Both the position numbers and the translations under genes were made by a program. Below are positions 53,598 to 62,391 of a DNA stretch of 64,000 nt, piece after piece. Source of the stretch: Planctomycetaceae bacterium. GTDB lineage: Bacteria; Planctomycetota; Planctomycetia; Planctomycetales; Planctomycetaceae. The notes under the pieces were generated by a model. It ran no database searches. It had not been told where the DNA came from and worked only from the letters and a program-made list of their open reading frames with translations. Every line of letters starts with the position of its first letter. The stretch's first letter is position 1. The stretch is from the NCBI GenBank assembly GCA_021732415.1, contig JAKFVC010000102.1, positions 1 to 64,000 on the forward strand. The letters are read 5' to 3'.

Positions 53598-53673
53598 CCG
53601 AACCGTGGGCTAGCGCCCAGCGGCTGATTAGCATCCAGGCAACATCAGCCGGCACGCGCTAGCGTCCGGTTCG
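53598..53673. repeat. Inverted repeat, GGGCTAGCGCCC/CGCTAGCG family
   Basis: CCGAACCGTGGGCTAGCGCC at 53598-53617 faces GGCACGCGCTAGCGTCCGGT at 53651-53670. A diverged member of the 10711 family. Confidence 0.75.
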
Positions 53674-53708
53674 GAGAATAGTGCCGCAGACGGTCACCGA
53701 GATCCAAG

Positions 53709-53734
53709 AATGACAGGCTGGAAGCCTATCCCAC
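53709..53734. repeat. Single GACAGGCTGGAAGCCTATCC unit
   Basis: Matches one arm of the element at 7990-8042, without the partner arm. Confidence 0.55.
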
Positions 53735-53937
53735 TGAATCTAACGATTACTCCGAATTTCGCGATCAACAGAATTGCACTACCACTGTGATCATGTCTTG
53801 TCATGACTGAGACTTAGAGTCCGAACGAGACGCGAAATCGTTGCAGGTGGCACGACCGCGGGAGATCTTGAAGAAAACCGCTTCAATTTGATTTGACAAT
53901 TTGCAACCCGTAGGGATTAGGACGCCGCTGACGGTGA

Positions 53938-54093
53938 CATTCACGGTTCCGTGAATGCCGAGACGACCTTACAAGGGCAGAAAAAGAGCGTCTCGCGCCA
54001 CGGGTTCCGGCGCGGATTGTCTGTTTGGAATTCCGGATATGTTTGAGATTTGATCGAACTACAGGCTCACTCAGTCTGTAGTTTGGGAACCAA
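53938..54093. promoter_or_regulatory. Three small hairpins in the adhesin leader
   Basis: CATTCACGG/CCGTGAATG at 53938-53957; AACTACAG/CTGTAGTT near 54057-54084; TTTGG/CCAAA at 54084-54095. They lie 140-290 bases before the adhesin ATG and could form a folded leader or attenuator; no regulator is known. The rest of the gap 53417-54229 holds only the repeats listed. Confidence 0.35.
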
Positions 54094-54229
54094 ATTTTCT
54101 TGAACTCCGTCTAGTACATCCAGCATTCCCGTTTCAATTTGACAGAACTGCCGGGCAGTCCGGCAATCGATACAGCGGGACGTAGACTGAACCTCCACTT
54201 TCGCCTTGCACGTAATAGGGACAGCCGCA

Positions 54230-57200
54230 ATGAAACTGACACCGTGGCTCCGCTCATTGAAGAATGGTCTCTCACGGGCTTTCCGGACGACGAAAGTGAA
54301 ACGCCGTCTGATCAGCTCCGGTAATCAGCTGATGGGCGACGGTGCTGGCGTCGAATTGCTGGAAGATCGCACCGTATTGAATGCGACGTTGTATTCGACG
54401 TTTGCCGCCGATGGAACCTATGACAACGGTCATCTGTTGCAGCCGCAACCGTTCAATCCGATTGATTTGCCCAGAGACCCGTTTGGCAATCCGGCCATTC
54501 CGATTATTGTCCAGTTCCAGGGCCTGGTCAGCATCAATATTGTGCCTGGCCGTCCGACATTGTCCTTCAATACGTTTTCGACCGATCCGAATGCACCCAA
54601 CTATCCCGGCATCACCAGCATTGCGACGTATCAGGGACCGTCTGTCGTCAACGCTGGTTCTTTGACGTTCTGGTACGAAATTCAGGACGGTCAGAACACA
54701 CCCGGACCGTTGCAGCCCAACCCCGTGTTGAAGATCATCTCGGCGGCCAACAATGGTGCGGCCATGACGGACGGTGGTGGCGTGGTGACGATGTCGGTCA
54801 TTCCGACAAACGGACTCAGTGCCAACGGAAAGATTGTCGATGCCGGCAGTCTCCTCGACAAGAATATTTTCATTGACACCAAACCGATCATTCTGGATGT
54901 TGATTCCACGACGCCGGATTCCTTCCCCTACAATAACGATCCCTCACAGGGAATTGTCCGCCGCCCCTATCGAGTCGGTGATGAGCCCATCCATTTGACG
55001 GTGACGTTCAGTGAACCAGTCGCGGTCACCGGTGCTCCGGAATTGGTGCTGAATACGGACGGTATCGCCGGCGCTCAGGGAACCGACGGCCGGGCTGTGT
55101 ACAAGAGCGGCTCGGGCACGAACGTTCTGAAGCTCGATTACATCATTAACCCCGGAGATAACAGCTTTGACCTGGACGTGGCGAGTGGTTCTGCATTCGT
55201 CACCAATCCTTCGAATGGTGTTCAGGTACGCGACCAGGATTTCACTCAGGACGATGCACTGACTGGCGTAGCGGGCCCCAACGGGATTTTCCCCGGAGTC
55301 CTGGGGGTAAATCGTGCGATCCAGGTTGATACCCTGGCGCCTCTCGTCGGTCCGCGACCGGACACTCCGAACGCACCCTTCGTCGGTGTGACTTCGTTTA
55401 ACGCCAACGGGACATATGGAGCCGGCCAGACTCTGACGATTCGTATGAGCTTCAATGAAGCCGTGGTGTTGACCGGAGCTCCCACCCTGGTCCTCGCGAC
55501 CGGACCCGTGAATCGCGAAGCCACATTCGCGGGATTTGACGGGACTGACACGCTGCTGTTCACATACACCGTGCAGCCGGGCGATTTGAGCAGCGATCTG
55601 GATTATGTCGGCCCGAACTCCTTGAAACTCAACGGTGGGTCGCTCACCGACATCGCCGGAAATGCTGCCAGCATCGTATTGCCGCTGCCGGGTGCCGTGG
55701 GTTCGTTGAGCTTCAACAAGAATATCGTGATCGACACTGTCGTCGCGGTGACCAACGTGACGACGACCGTTCCCAGCGGCAGCTACGGAATTGGCCAGGT
55801 CATCCCGATCCAGGTTGTCTTCAACAAATCCGTCACGGTTTTCGGAACACCGCAGCTGGTGTTGGATCTGGATTCGCCCACCGACTCGGTCATCGTCAAT
55901 TACTCGGCTGGCTCCGGAACCAACATTCTGACGTTCAATTACACGATTCAGGCCGGGCACAATACCCCTGATCTCGATTACATTTCCAATGCCGCCCTGC
56001 AATTGAACGGCGGGGCCATCATCGACACCATTGGCAACGGCAATGCCATTCTGACACTGCCCATTCCGGGTTCGGTGGGCTCGTTGGGATTCAATAAGAA
56101 CATCTTGATCGATACCAACATTCCGCAAATTGCGGGGGTATCCGCCAGTGCTTCCGTCCCCAATGGGACCTATGTCGCCGGGCAGACCATTCCGATTACG
56201 GTGACCTTCAATGAGGCAGTGTCTGTCTCCGGAATTCCGCAGATCACCCTGGATACCAACGGTATCCCTGGTGTGCAGCCCTTCTTGAATCCGGGCGAGA
56301 TTGCCGACGCCGTAGTGAACTACAGCAGTGGCTCGGGGACGACAACCCTGACCTTCAATTACACGATCGCGTTGGGACAGAACTCGCTCGATTTGGATGG
56401 CCTGTACCTGCAGCTCGCCAATAACTCATTGATCAAGGATCTGGCTGGCAATGATATCGCTCCCACCGGCTCCATTTTGACGTTGCCGCAGTTCACCAAC
56501 GAATCGCTGACGAATGCGAATGTGGTGGCCAATGTCGTGCCTGTTTCGCAGATCGATGATGTGGTCGTCGGAAACGTGATTGTCGGTGCCAATTACTCCT
56601 TTACGGTGGGCGGCAATACCTACTCTTATGTCGCCACTGGGGTAGACACGCAGGCCACGATCGCGACCAAGTTGCGTCAGGCTGTCAACCAGAGCCCGGT
56701 CGTCGTCACGGCGGGTGGCTTCGGCAATATTGTTCGTTTGACCTCGAACACTCCCGGCACTGCGTTCACAGTGAATATTGTCGGTGGTTCTCCTCTCTCT
56801 GATTCAACGGTCGTCAACAGCGTCGCGGCCGTCAAGCAGGTCGATTCGATTACCGTCACCAGCGTGTCTCAAGGGACCGTCTATGATTTCGTGGTGAACG
56901 GCGTCGCCTTGACCTACACCGCCAACAATTCCGACATCGCGAATACCGTGGCGGTGGCGATTCGCAATCTGATTAACAGCCACGTCACGCTGGCCACGCA
57001 AGTGGGTGCCACTGCCAATGGTAGCGTAGTGACGATCACCAGCAGTACGGCCGGTGTGCCAGTGACAGTCTCGACAGGTCATTCGCTGGCGGGCAGCCGC
57101 AATCTGGTGATTGATACCGCACCACTCATTACCAACGTGACCAGTTCCACCGCCGATGGCATTTACACCAACGGCAATGCGATCCTGATCCAGGTAACCT

Positions 57201-60200
57201 TCTCTGAACCGGTGACGGTCACCGGGACTCCGCAACTGGTGCTGGAGACCAACGGCACTGTCGGTATCCAAGCGGGTGATGCCCGTGCCGACTACAGTGG
57301 CGGCAGTGGAACGAAAACACTGACCTTCCTGTATGTCGTGGCTGCGGGACAGACCAGCGTTGATCTCGACTATGCCACGGGTGCGGCTCTGTTGTTGACG
57401 GGCGCGACGATTCGCGATCTCGACGGACAACAAGCGAATCTCAGCGCGACCCTTCCGGTCCCCGGTGGCCCGGGATCGTTGAGTTTCAACAAGGAACTGC
57501 AGGTTGACGATACGGGTGCCAATGATCCTCCCGTCAACTTTGTCCCGGGAACGCAGACGATCATCGAGGACATTCCCAACGGACTGGCCTTCTCCGCGGC
57601 CAACGGCAATCAGATCCAGATCAAGGACGTTGATGCGGGCGGCAACGATGTGCAAGTCACCTTGACTGCCGCACATGGCGTGGTCACTCTGCCAGTCACA
57701 GCTGGCCTGACGAGCGTCACCGGGAATGGCACCGCCACCCTGGTCATTCAAGGCAGCGTGGCAGTCATCAACACGCGGCTGAATGGTTTGATCTTCACTC
57801 CTGACGCCAATGTGAATTCCATCACGACCAACGGAATCGGACTGACCGTCGCGACCGATGATCTTGGGAATACGGGTGGTGCGCCCAAGGCCGATTCCGA
57901 CCTGATTCCGATCTTCGTCACGGCCGTCAATGACGTGCCAGTGGCCGCCGATCAAACATTGCAGACGGCAGTCGGCACGCCCATCACGGTCACCTTGTCG
58001 GCTTCCGATGCCGACTTCGACAGCCTGGCGTATGTCATCGACCAGACGGCCTTGCCCGCACATGGAACGCTGGGCGTGCTGGCGGGTGGGAACACGATCG
58101 TATATACCCCGAATGCCGGCTATGTCGGTCCTGATACATTCCGCTTCAACGCCAAGGATGCCCTCTCCACCTCCAATGCCGGAACCGTCACGATCAACGT
58201 CGTGCCGACCGTGTCGGTGACTGGATTCCCGGATATCACCATCGACGAAGGTAATGGACCGGGCTTCTCCAATGCGGTCTTCACCATCACGCTCAGTCAG
58301 ATACCCGTGCAGCCGGTCACGATCCTGTACACAACCGTGGCAGCTACGGCTACAGCAGGTGTGGACTTTCAATCGACATCCGGGCAAGTCACATTTCCCG
58401 CCGGTCAACAGACGGCAACGATCCTGGTCCCGATTAGCGGTGATCTGACCGACGAGCCGAATGAAACCTTCAGCGTGGTGCTGTCAAACCCGACGAACAC
58501 CGTGCTCGTTGACACCACCGCCATCGCCACGATCCAGAACGACGACGGTCTGTCGATCGACGATTTCACCGCCACGGAAGGGGATTTCGGAACGAAGATC
58601 TTCACGTTCAACGTTCATCTGTCATCTCCGTCGGCGAACACGGTTTCGGTGAGCTACAAGACCGTTGATGGCACTGCCAGCCAGAATGGCGATTACAACA
58701 ATCAGGCTGGAACCTTGACGTTCCTGCCGGGCGAACAGTTGAAAACGGTCAGCATCACCGTCAACGGTGATACGCTGAGCGAAACCGATGAAGCATTCTT
58801 CGTCGATCTGTTCGGTCCGTCCGGATCGAGCCTGGGTAAGTTCCGTGGAATTGGAACGATTCTCAACGACGATACAGCACCCACTTATTCCATCGGGGAT
58901 CTGTCGATCACTGAAGGCAATTCGGGGGTGAAGATTGCCAATTTCGTCGTCACGTTGTCGGCGATTGCCGGTCAACCGGTGACGATTGATTACACGACCG
59001 TTGACTCCACCGCGTTCGCCGGCAGCGACTACTTCGCGACCAATGGTACGGTGACGTTCGCCCCGGGGACGACGACTCAGCAAATCTCCGTGCAACTGAT
59101 CGGTGATCAGATTGTCGAACCGGATGAAACCTTCCTGGTGACATTGTCGAACGGGGTCAACGCCTCGCCGATCAAGAGCCAGGGGGTCGGAACGATCCTG
59201 AATGACGACGGTATCTTTATCTCCGATACTCAGTTGCAGGAAGGCAACGCAGGAACAACGTTCATGACCTTCACGGTCACGGCTCCGCAGACCAACGGAC
59301 AGACCGTGTCGGTGGATTACACCACCGCACCGGGAACGGCCACACCAGGCGTCGACTACACGCCGGTCAGCGGGACTATTCTCTTCTCCGGCGGAGTGAC
59401 CTCCAAGACGATCACTGTGCCGATCCTGGGTGATTTCTCGCAGGAAGGCAATGAAAACTTCTACGTCAACTTGTCGAATCCTTTGAATTCACCACTGCTC
59501 GACAGCCAGGCGATCGGCACGATTCAGGACGACGACATCACCCCCGTGATTACCTCCAGCGATTACTTCGCCCAGGAAGGCAATTCCGGAACGACGAATG
59601 CAACCTTCACCCTGACGTTGTCGGCCGCGGTCGGCATCCCGGTCACGGTGAACTACTCCACCTTCGATGTCACTGCAATCGGCGGCTCCGACTATGTGCC
59701 AGTGACAGGTACAGTGACCTTTGCTCCGTTCCAGACATCGCAAACGGTCATTGTCCCGATCATCGGTGATACCGTGGACGAATTCGACGAAACATTTGGA
59801 CTGCATCTGTCGAATCCGACCAACGCGAATTACTTCGGCCCGGATCCGATCGGGACGATCGGTGACAATGATTCGACTCCGACCTTGATCTTCAATAACT
59901 TGACGATCCCTGAAGGCCAGGCCGGTCAGACCCAGGCCGTGATCACGGTTTCGCTGTCGGCACCTAGCGGTAAAGTCGTGACGATGAATTACTCAACGTC
60001 AGATGGCACCGCGATCAATGGCAATGATCCGAACAACAACAGCAGCAATGATTACATCTCTCAGACAGGTACGCTGACGTTCCAGCCTGGTGTGACCAGT
60101 CAGAACATCACAGTCACGATTAACGGCGACACCCTGTACGAACTGGATGAAACGTTCGCGGTCAATCTGTCCGGCTTTGGCAATGTGAACGCGGTCAACA

Positions 60201-61801
60201 CGCAGCGAACAGTGACGATCGTCAATGACGATCCGAAACCGACGGTGGTCATCAGCGATGCCACAGTGCCCGAAGGTGACTCGGGGCTCACACCCGTTGA
60301 TTTCACTCTGACGTTGCAACAACCGAGCGCCCTGCCGGTGACGGTGACCTATTCGACATCATCCGGCCAGGCACAAATCGGCAGCGACATCCAGAATGCC
60401 GGTGGCACGGTCACATTCGCCCCGGGTGAAACCTCCAAGACGATCACGGTGAATGTCATCGGTGACACGGCTGTGGAAGGCGATGAGAACTTCTTCGTCA
60501 ACCTCTTGAACGGTGTCAACGTGGTCATCGGCGACAACGCCGGTTTGGGAGTCATCACCAACGACGACTTCCTGCCCAGCGTGCAGGTCAGCGATGCCGT
60601 GCTCCTGGAAGGGGATGCCGGAACATCTCAGATGATCTTCACGGTCACTCGTACGGGATCGACCGCACTCCCCACCACCGTGGCTTACTCGACCAGCAAC
60701 GGTACTGCTACTGCAGGTTTAGACTTCAATGCGGCTAGCGGAACGGTGACATTCGCCGCCGGTGAAACCACCAAGAATATCATCGTCAACATCAAGGGCG
60801 ACGACATCGCCGAGCCCAACGAATCGTTCTTCGTCAACTTGTCGAATCCGTCCAACGCGACGATTGCCGATGGGCAGGGTGTCGGAACCATCACGAACGA
60901 CGACAACGCCCCGCCAGCGGTCACCCTGCCGGCTGGACCGTTGGCGACAGTCGAAGAGACGAATCTCTCGATCACCGGGATTTCGGTGGCTGATCCTGAT
61001 GCGGCTGGTGCCTCGATCATTGTGACGTTGACTGCCGCACATGGAACGATTGTGGTTCGCAACGATGCGATCAATGGCCTCGATAGCTCGCAAATCTTGA
61101 ATAACGGAACGGCAGAAGTCACCCTGGTGGGATCGATCGCCGAAATCAATACGACTCTGGCCAGTTCAAACGGCGTCGTTTACCGTGGGTTCACCGACTT
61201 CTTCGGCTCCGACAACCTGATAGTGAAAGCCAACGACCTGGGCAACACCGGCAACAGCGGTGTTGAGAAGACCGACACGAAGATCGTCGTCATCAACGTG
61301 GCCAACGTGAACGATGCCCCGGTGATTGGATTCACGGCTGACGGCGGTGGAGCAGCCACTCCGATCAACAGCACCAAGGGTAATGCGGTCGCGGCCTTCG
61401 GTCCGCCCAACTCGCTGACCTTGTCCGATGCCGACAACCTGAACTTTGGCGGCGGCAAGATTACGGTGACAAACCTGGGACAGTTCATCAGTGGTAAGGA
61501 TACGATTTCGGTTCGTAACCAGGGCACGAGTAGCGGACTGATCGGATTCAAGAAGGGCAAGATTACATTTGGCGGTCAGGTCATCGGTACGGCTACCGGC
61601 GGCAAGGGAACCGATCCGCTGGTAATCACGCTCAGCAACACGGCCAGCATTGAAGCCGTCACGGCCTTGATGAAGAACATCACCTTCGGCACGTCCAAGG
61701 CACGCCTCACGGCCCTGCCGCGAACGCTCCGCATGGTGGTGACGGACGGCAACGGTGGAACCAGTGCCGGAGTCCAGACGACGGTCAATGTGACGAACTA
61801 G
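54230..61801 (+). CDS. Giant Calx-beta/Ig-like surface adhesin
   Basis: A 2523-residue protein. Residues 1-60 are basic and lack a hydrophobic core, but VELLEDRTVLNA matches the planctomycete LEPR-like (LE[PD]R) sorting motif. About 220-1090 holds five SwmB/SbsA-type Ig-like repeats (NGTYGAGQTLTIRMSF type); two smaller repeats at about 763-960 (ITV...YDFVVNG...) interrupt them. Two cadherin-like units follow (about 1100-1323), then eight Calx-beta domains (about 1326-2225) with DEGN/EGDSG calcium motifs, and two C-terminal cadherin-like units. No SLH, LPXTG or PEP-CTERM anchor seen. Probably cell surface or matrix. ATG at 54230 is chosen over 54206. Confidence 0.9.
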   Translation: MKLTPWLRSLKNGLSRAFRTTKVKRRLISSGNQLMGDGAGVELLEDRTVLNATLYSTFAADGTYDNGHLLQPQPFNPIDLPRDPFGNPAIPIIVQFQGLVSINIVPGRPTLSFNTFSTDPNAPNYPGITSIATYQGPSVVNAGSLTFWYEIQDGQNTPGPLQPNPVLKIISAANNGAAMTDGGGVVTMSVIPTNGLSANGKIVDAGSLLDKNIFIDTKPIILDVDSTTPDSFPYNNDPSQGIVRRPYRVGDEPIHLTVTFSEPVAVTGAPELVLNTDGIAGAQGTDGRAVYKSGSGTNVLKLDYIINPGDNSFDLDVASGSAFVTNPSNGVQVRDQDFTQDDALTGVAGPNGIFPGVLGVNRAIQVDTLAPLVGPRPDTPNAPFVGVTSFNANGTYGAGQTLTIRMSFNEAVVLTGAPTLVLATGPVNREATFAGFDGTDTLLFTYTVQPGDLSSDLDYVGPNSLKLNGGSLTDIAGNAASIVLPLPGAVGSLSFNKNIVIDTVVAVTNVTTTVPSGSYGIGQVIPIQVVFNKSVTVFGTPQLVLDLDSPTDSVIVNYSAGSGTNILTFNYTIQAGHNTPDLDYISNAALQLNGGAIIDTIGNGNAILTLPIPGSVGSLGFNKNILIDTNIPQIAGVSASASVPNGTYVAGQTIPITVTFNEAVSVSGIPQITLDTNGIPGVQPFLNPGEIADAVVNYSSGSGTTTLTFNYTIALGQNSLDLDGLYLQLANNSLIKDLAGNDIAPTGSILTLPQFTNESLTNANVVANVVPVSQIDDVVVGNVIVGANYSFTVGGNTYSYVATGVDTQATIATKLRQAVNQSPVVVTAGGFGNIVRLTSNTPGTAFTVNIVGGSPLSDSTVVNSVAAVKQVDSITVTSVSQGTVYDFVVNGVALTYTANNSDIANTVAVAIRNLINSHVTLATQVGATANGSVVTITSSTAGVPVTVSTGHSLAGSRNLVIDTAPLITNVTSSTADGIYTNGNAILIQVTFSEPVTVTGTPQLVLETNGTVGIQAGDARADYSGGSGTKTLTFLYVVAAGQTSVDLDYATGAALLLTGATIRDLDGQQANLSATLPVPGGPGSLSFNKELQVDDTGANDPPVNFVPGTQTIIEDIPNGLAFSAANGNQIQIKDVDAGGNDVQVTLTAAHGVVTLPVTAGLTSVTGNGTATLVIQGSVAVINTRLNGLIFTPDANVNSITTNGIGLTVATDDLGNTGGAPKADSDLIPIFVTAVNDVPVAADQTLQTAVGTPITVTLSASDADFDSLAYVIDQTALPAHGTLGVLAGGNTIVYTPNAGYVGPDTFRFNAKDALSTSNAGTVTINVVPTVSVTGFPDITIDEGNGPGFSNAVFTITLSQIPVQPVTILYTTVAATATAGVDFQSTSGQVTFPAGQQTATILVPISGDLTDEPNETFSVVLSNPTNTVLVDTTAIATIQNDDGLSIDDFTATEGDFGTKIFTFNVHLSSPSANTVSVSYKTVDGTASQNGDYNNQAGTLTFLPGEQLKTVSITVNGDTLSETDEAFFVDLFGPSGSSLGKFRGIGTILNDDTAPTYSIGDLSITEGNSGVKIANFVVTLSAIAGQPVTIDYTTVDSTAFAGSDYFATNGTVTFAPGTTTQQISVQLIGDQIVEPDETFLVTLSNGVNASPIKSQGVGTILNDDGIFISDTQLQEGNAGTTFMTFTVTAPQTNGQTVSVDYTTAPGTATPGVDYTPVSGTILFSGGVTSKTITVPILGDFSQEGNENFYVNLSNPLNSPLLDSQAIGTIQDDDITPVITSSDYFAQEGNSGTTNATFTLTLSAAVGIPVTVNYSTFDVTAIGGSDYVPVTGTVTFAPFQTSQTVIVPIIGDTVDEFDETFGLHLSNPTNANYFGPDPIGTIGDNDSTPTLIFNNLTIPEGQAGQTQAVITVSLSAPSGKVVTMNYSTSDGTAINGNDPNNNSSNDYISQTGTLTFQPGVTSQNITVTINGDTLYELDETFAVNLSGFGNVNAVNTQRTVTIVNDDPKPTVVISDATVPEGDSGLTPVDFTLTLQQPSALPVTVTYSTSSGQAQIGSDIQNAGGTVTFAPGETSKTITVNVIGDTAVEGDENFFVNLLNGVNVVIGDNAGLGVITNDDFLPSVQVSDAVLLEGDAGTSQMIFTVTRTGSTALPTTVAYSTSNGTATAGLDFNAASGTVTFAAGETTKNIIVNIKGDDIAEPNESFFVNLSNPSNATIADGQGVGTITNDDNAPPAVTLPAGPLATVEETNLSITGISVADPDAAGASIIVTLTAAHGTIVVRNDAINGLDSSQILNNGTAEVTLVGSIAEINTTLASSNGVVYRGFTDFFGSDNLIVKANDLGNTGNSGVEKTDTKIVVINVANVNDAPVIGFTADGGGAATPINSTKGNAVAAFGPPNSLTLSDADNLNFGGGKITVTNLGQFISGKDTISVRNQGTSSGLIGFKKGKITFGGQVIGTATGGKGTDPLVITLSNTASIEAVTALMKNITFGTSKARLTALPRTLRMVVTDGNGGTSAGVQTTVNVTN

Positions 61802-61830
61802 TCGTTGCCAATTCAGTGACGAGAAATTTC

Positions 61831-61876
61831 CAGCCCGCTGACGACCCCGGTCGTCAGCGGGCTGTTTTGTTTTTTG
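61831..61876 (+). terminator. Strong intrinsic terminator of the adhesin gene
   Basis: Perfect 15-bp stem CAGCCCGCTGACGAC/GTCGTCAGCGGGCTG with a 4-base loop, then TTTTGTTTTTT. Confidence 0.92.
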
Positions 61877-61891
61877 GCAACTTCGACGTCA

Positions 61892-61977
61892 TGGGAGGGT
61901 GAGGCTCCCGCCGAACCGCAAGCGTCTATCGGCCCTCGCCAGACTATGCGGTTCGGCAGGAGCCTCACCCTCCCATC
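61892..61977. repeat. Inverted repeat, GGGAGGGTGAGGCTCC family, flipped copy
   Basis: Arms 61892-61921 and 61947-61977. The loop reads as the reverse complement of the loops at 2341 and 31531, so this copy is inverted. Confidence 0.88.
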
Positions 61978-62093
61978 GACTCGAATCACAAATGAAAGCT
62001 GATCTTTGCCGAAATCCCTCATAAAAATCGTTCACGGCGTAGCCCTCTGGGGAAACGGGATTGAGGAGCGCAGATCACCCCGGCAGGGGTGAC

Positions 62094-62317
62094 AGAGAGT
62101 AGCCGGTGGTTGAGCGCAGCGACACCACCGGTTGTCGTGTAGAAGCTGCCCGCACCCTGAAGGGGTGCCAGAGGCTCGCAGGACGGATTTGTCGAGGGTT
62201 GTTTTCGACGTGCATGTGGCCGGCACGAAAACCGCGCTTCTGGCACCTCTCCAGGGTGCATTGATCCCACCCGTCGATGTCCGGTGGTGTCGCTGCGCTC
62301 AACCACCGGCTACCCTC
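62094..62317. repeat. Inverted repeat, GGTGGTTGAGCGCAGCGACA family
   Basis: GAGAGTAGCCGGTGGTTGAG from 62095 faces its complement ending at 62317; the inside carries CCCTGAAGGGGTGCCAGAG and its inverted relative near 62238-62257. Second copy of the 23260 element. In the convergent gap before the last gene. Confidence 0.85.
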
Positions 62318-62391
62318 TTTAATCCCTGCCGGGATGTCAGAGCGCTCATTCAAGCGTACGCGGCAAGAAACACCGCGAAATCTGCCCGGCC

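Noticed and set aside
53893-53920. TTGACA with a possible -10 box before the adhesin
   Set aside because: The hexamer at 17 bases (ATTAGG) is too far from consensus to claim a promoter.
54944-56128. Long antisense frame (394 codons) inside the adhesin
   Set aside because: No family resemblance; codon pattern is the mirror of a strong sense gene with repeated domains.
56804-58408. Long antisense frame (534 codons) inside the adhesin
   Set aside because: Low-complexity His/Arg/Gly composition typical of antisense reading of GC-rich repeats.
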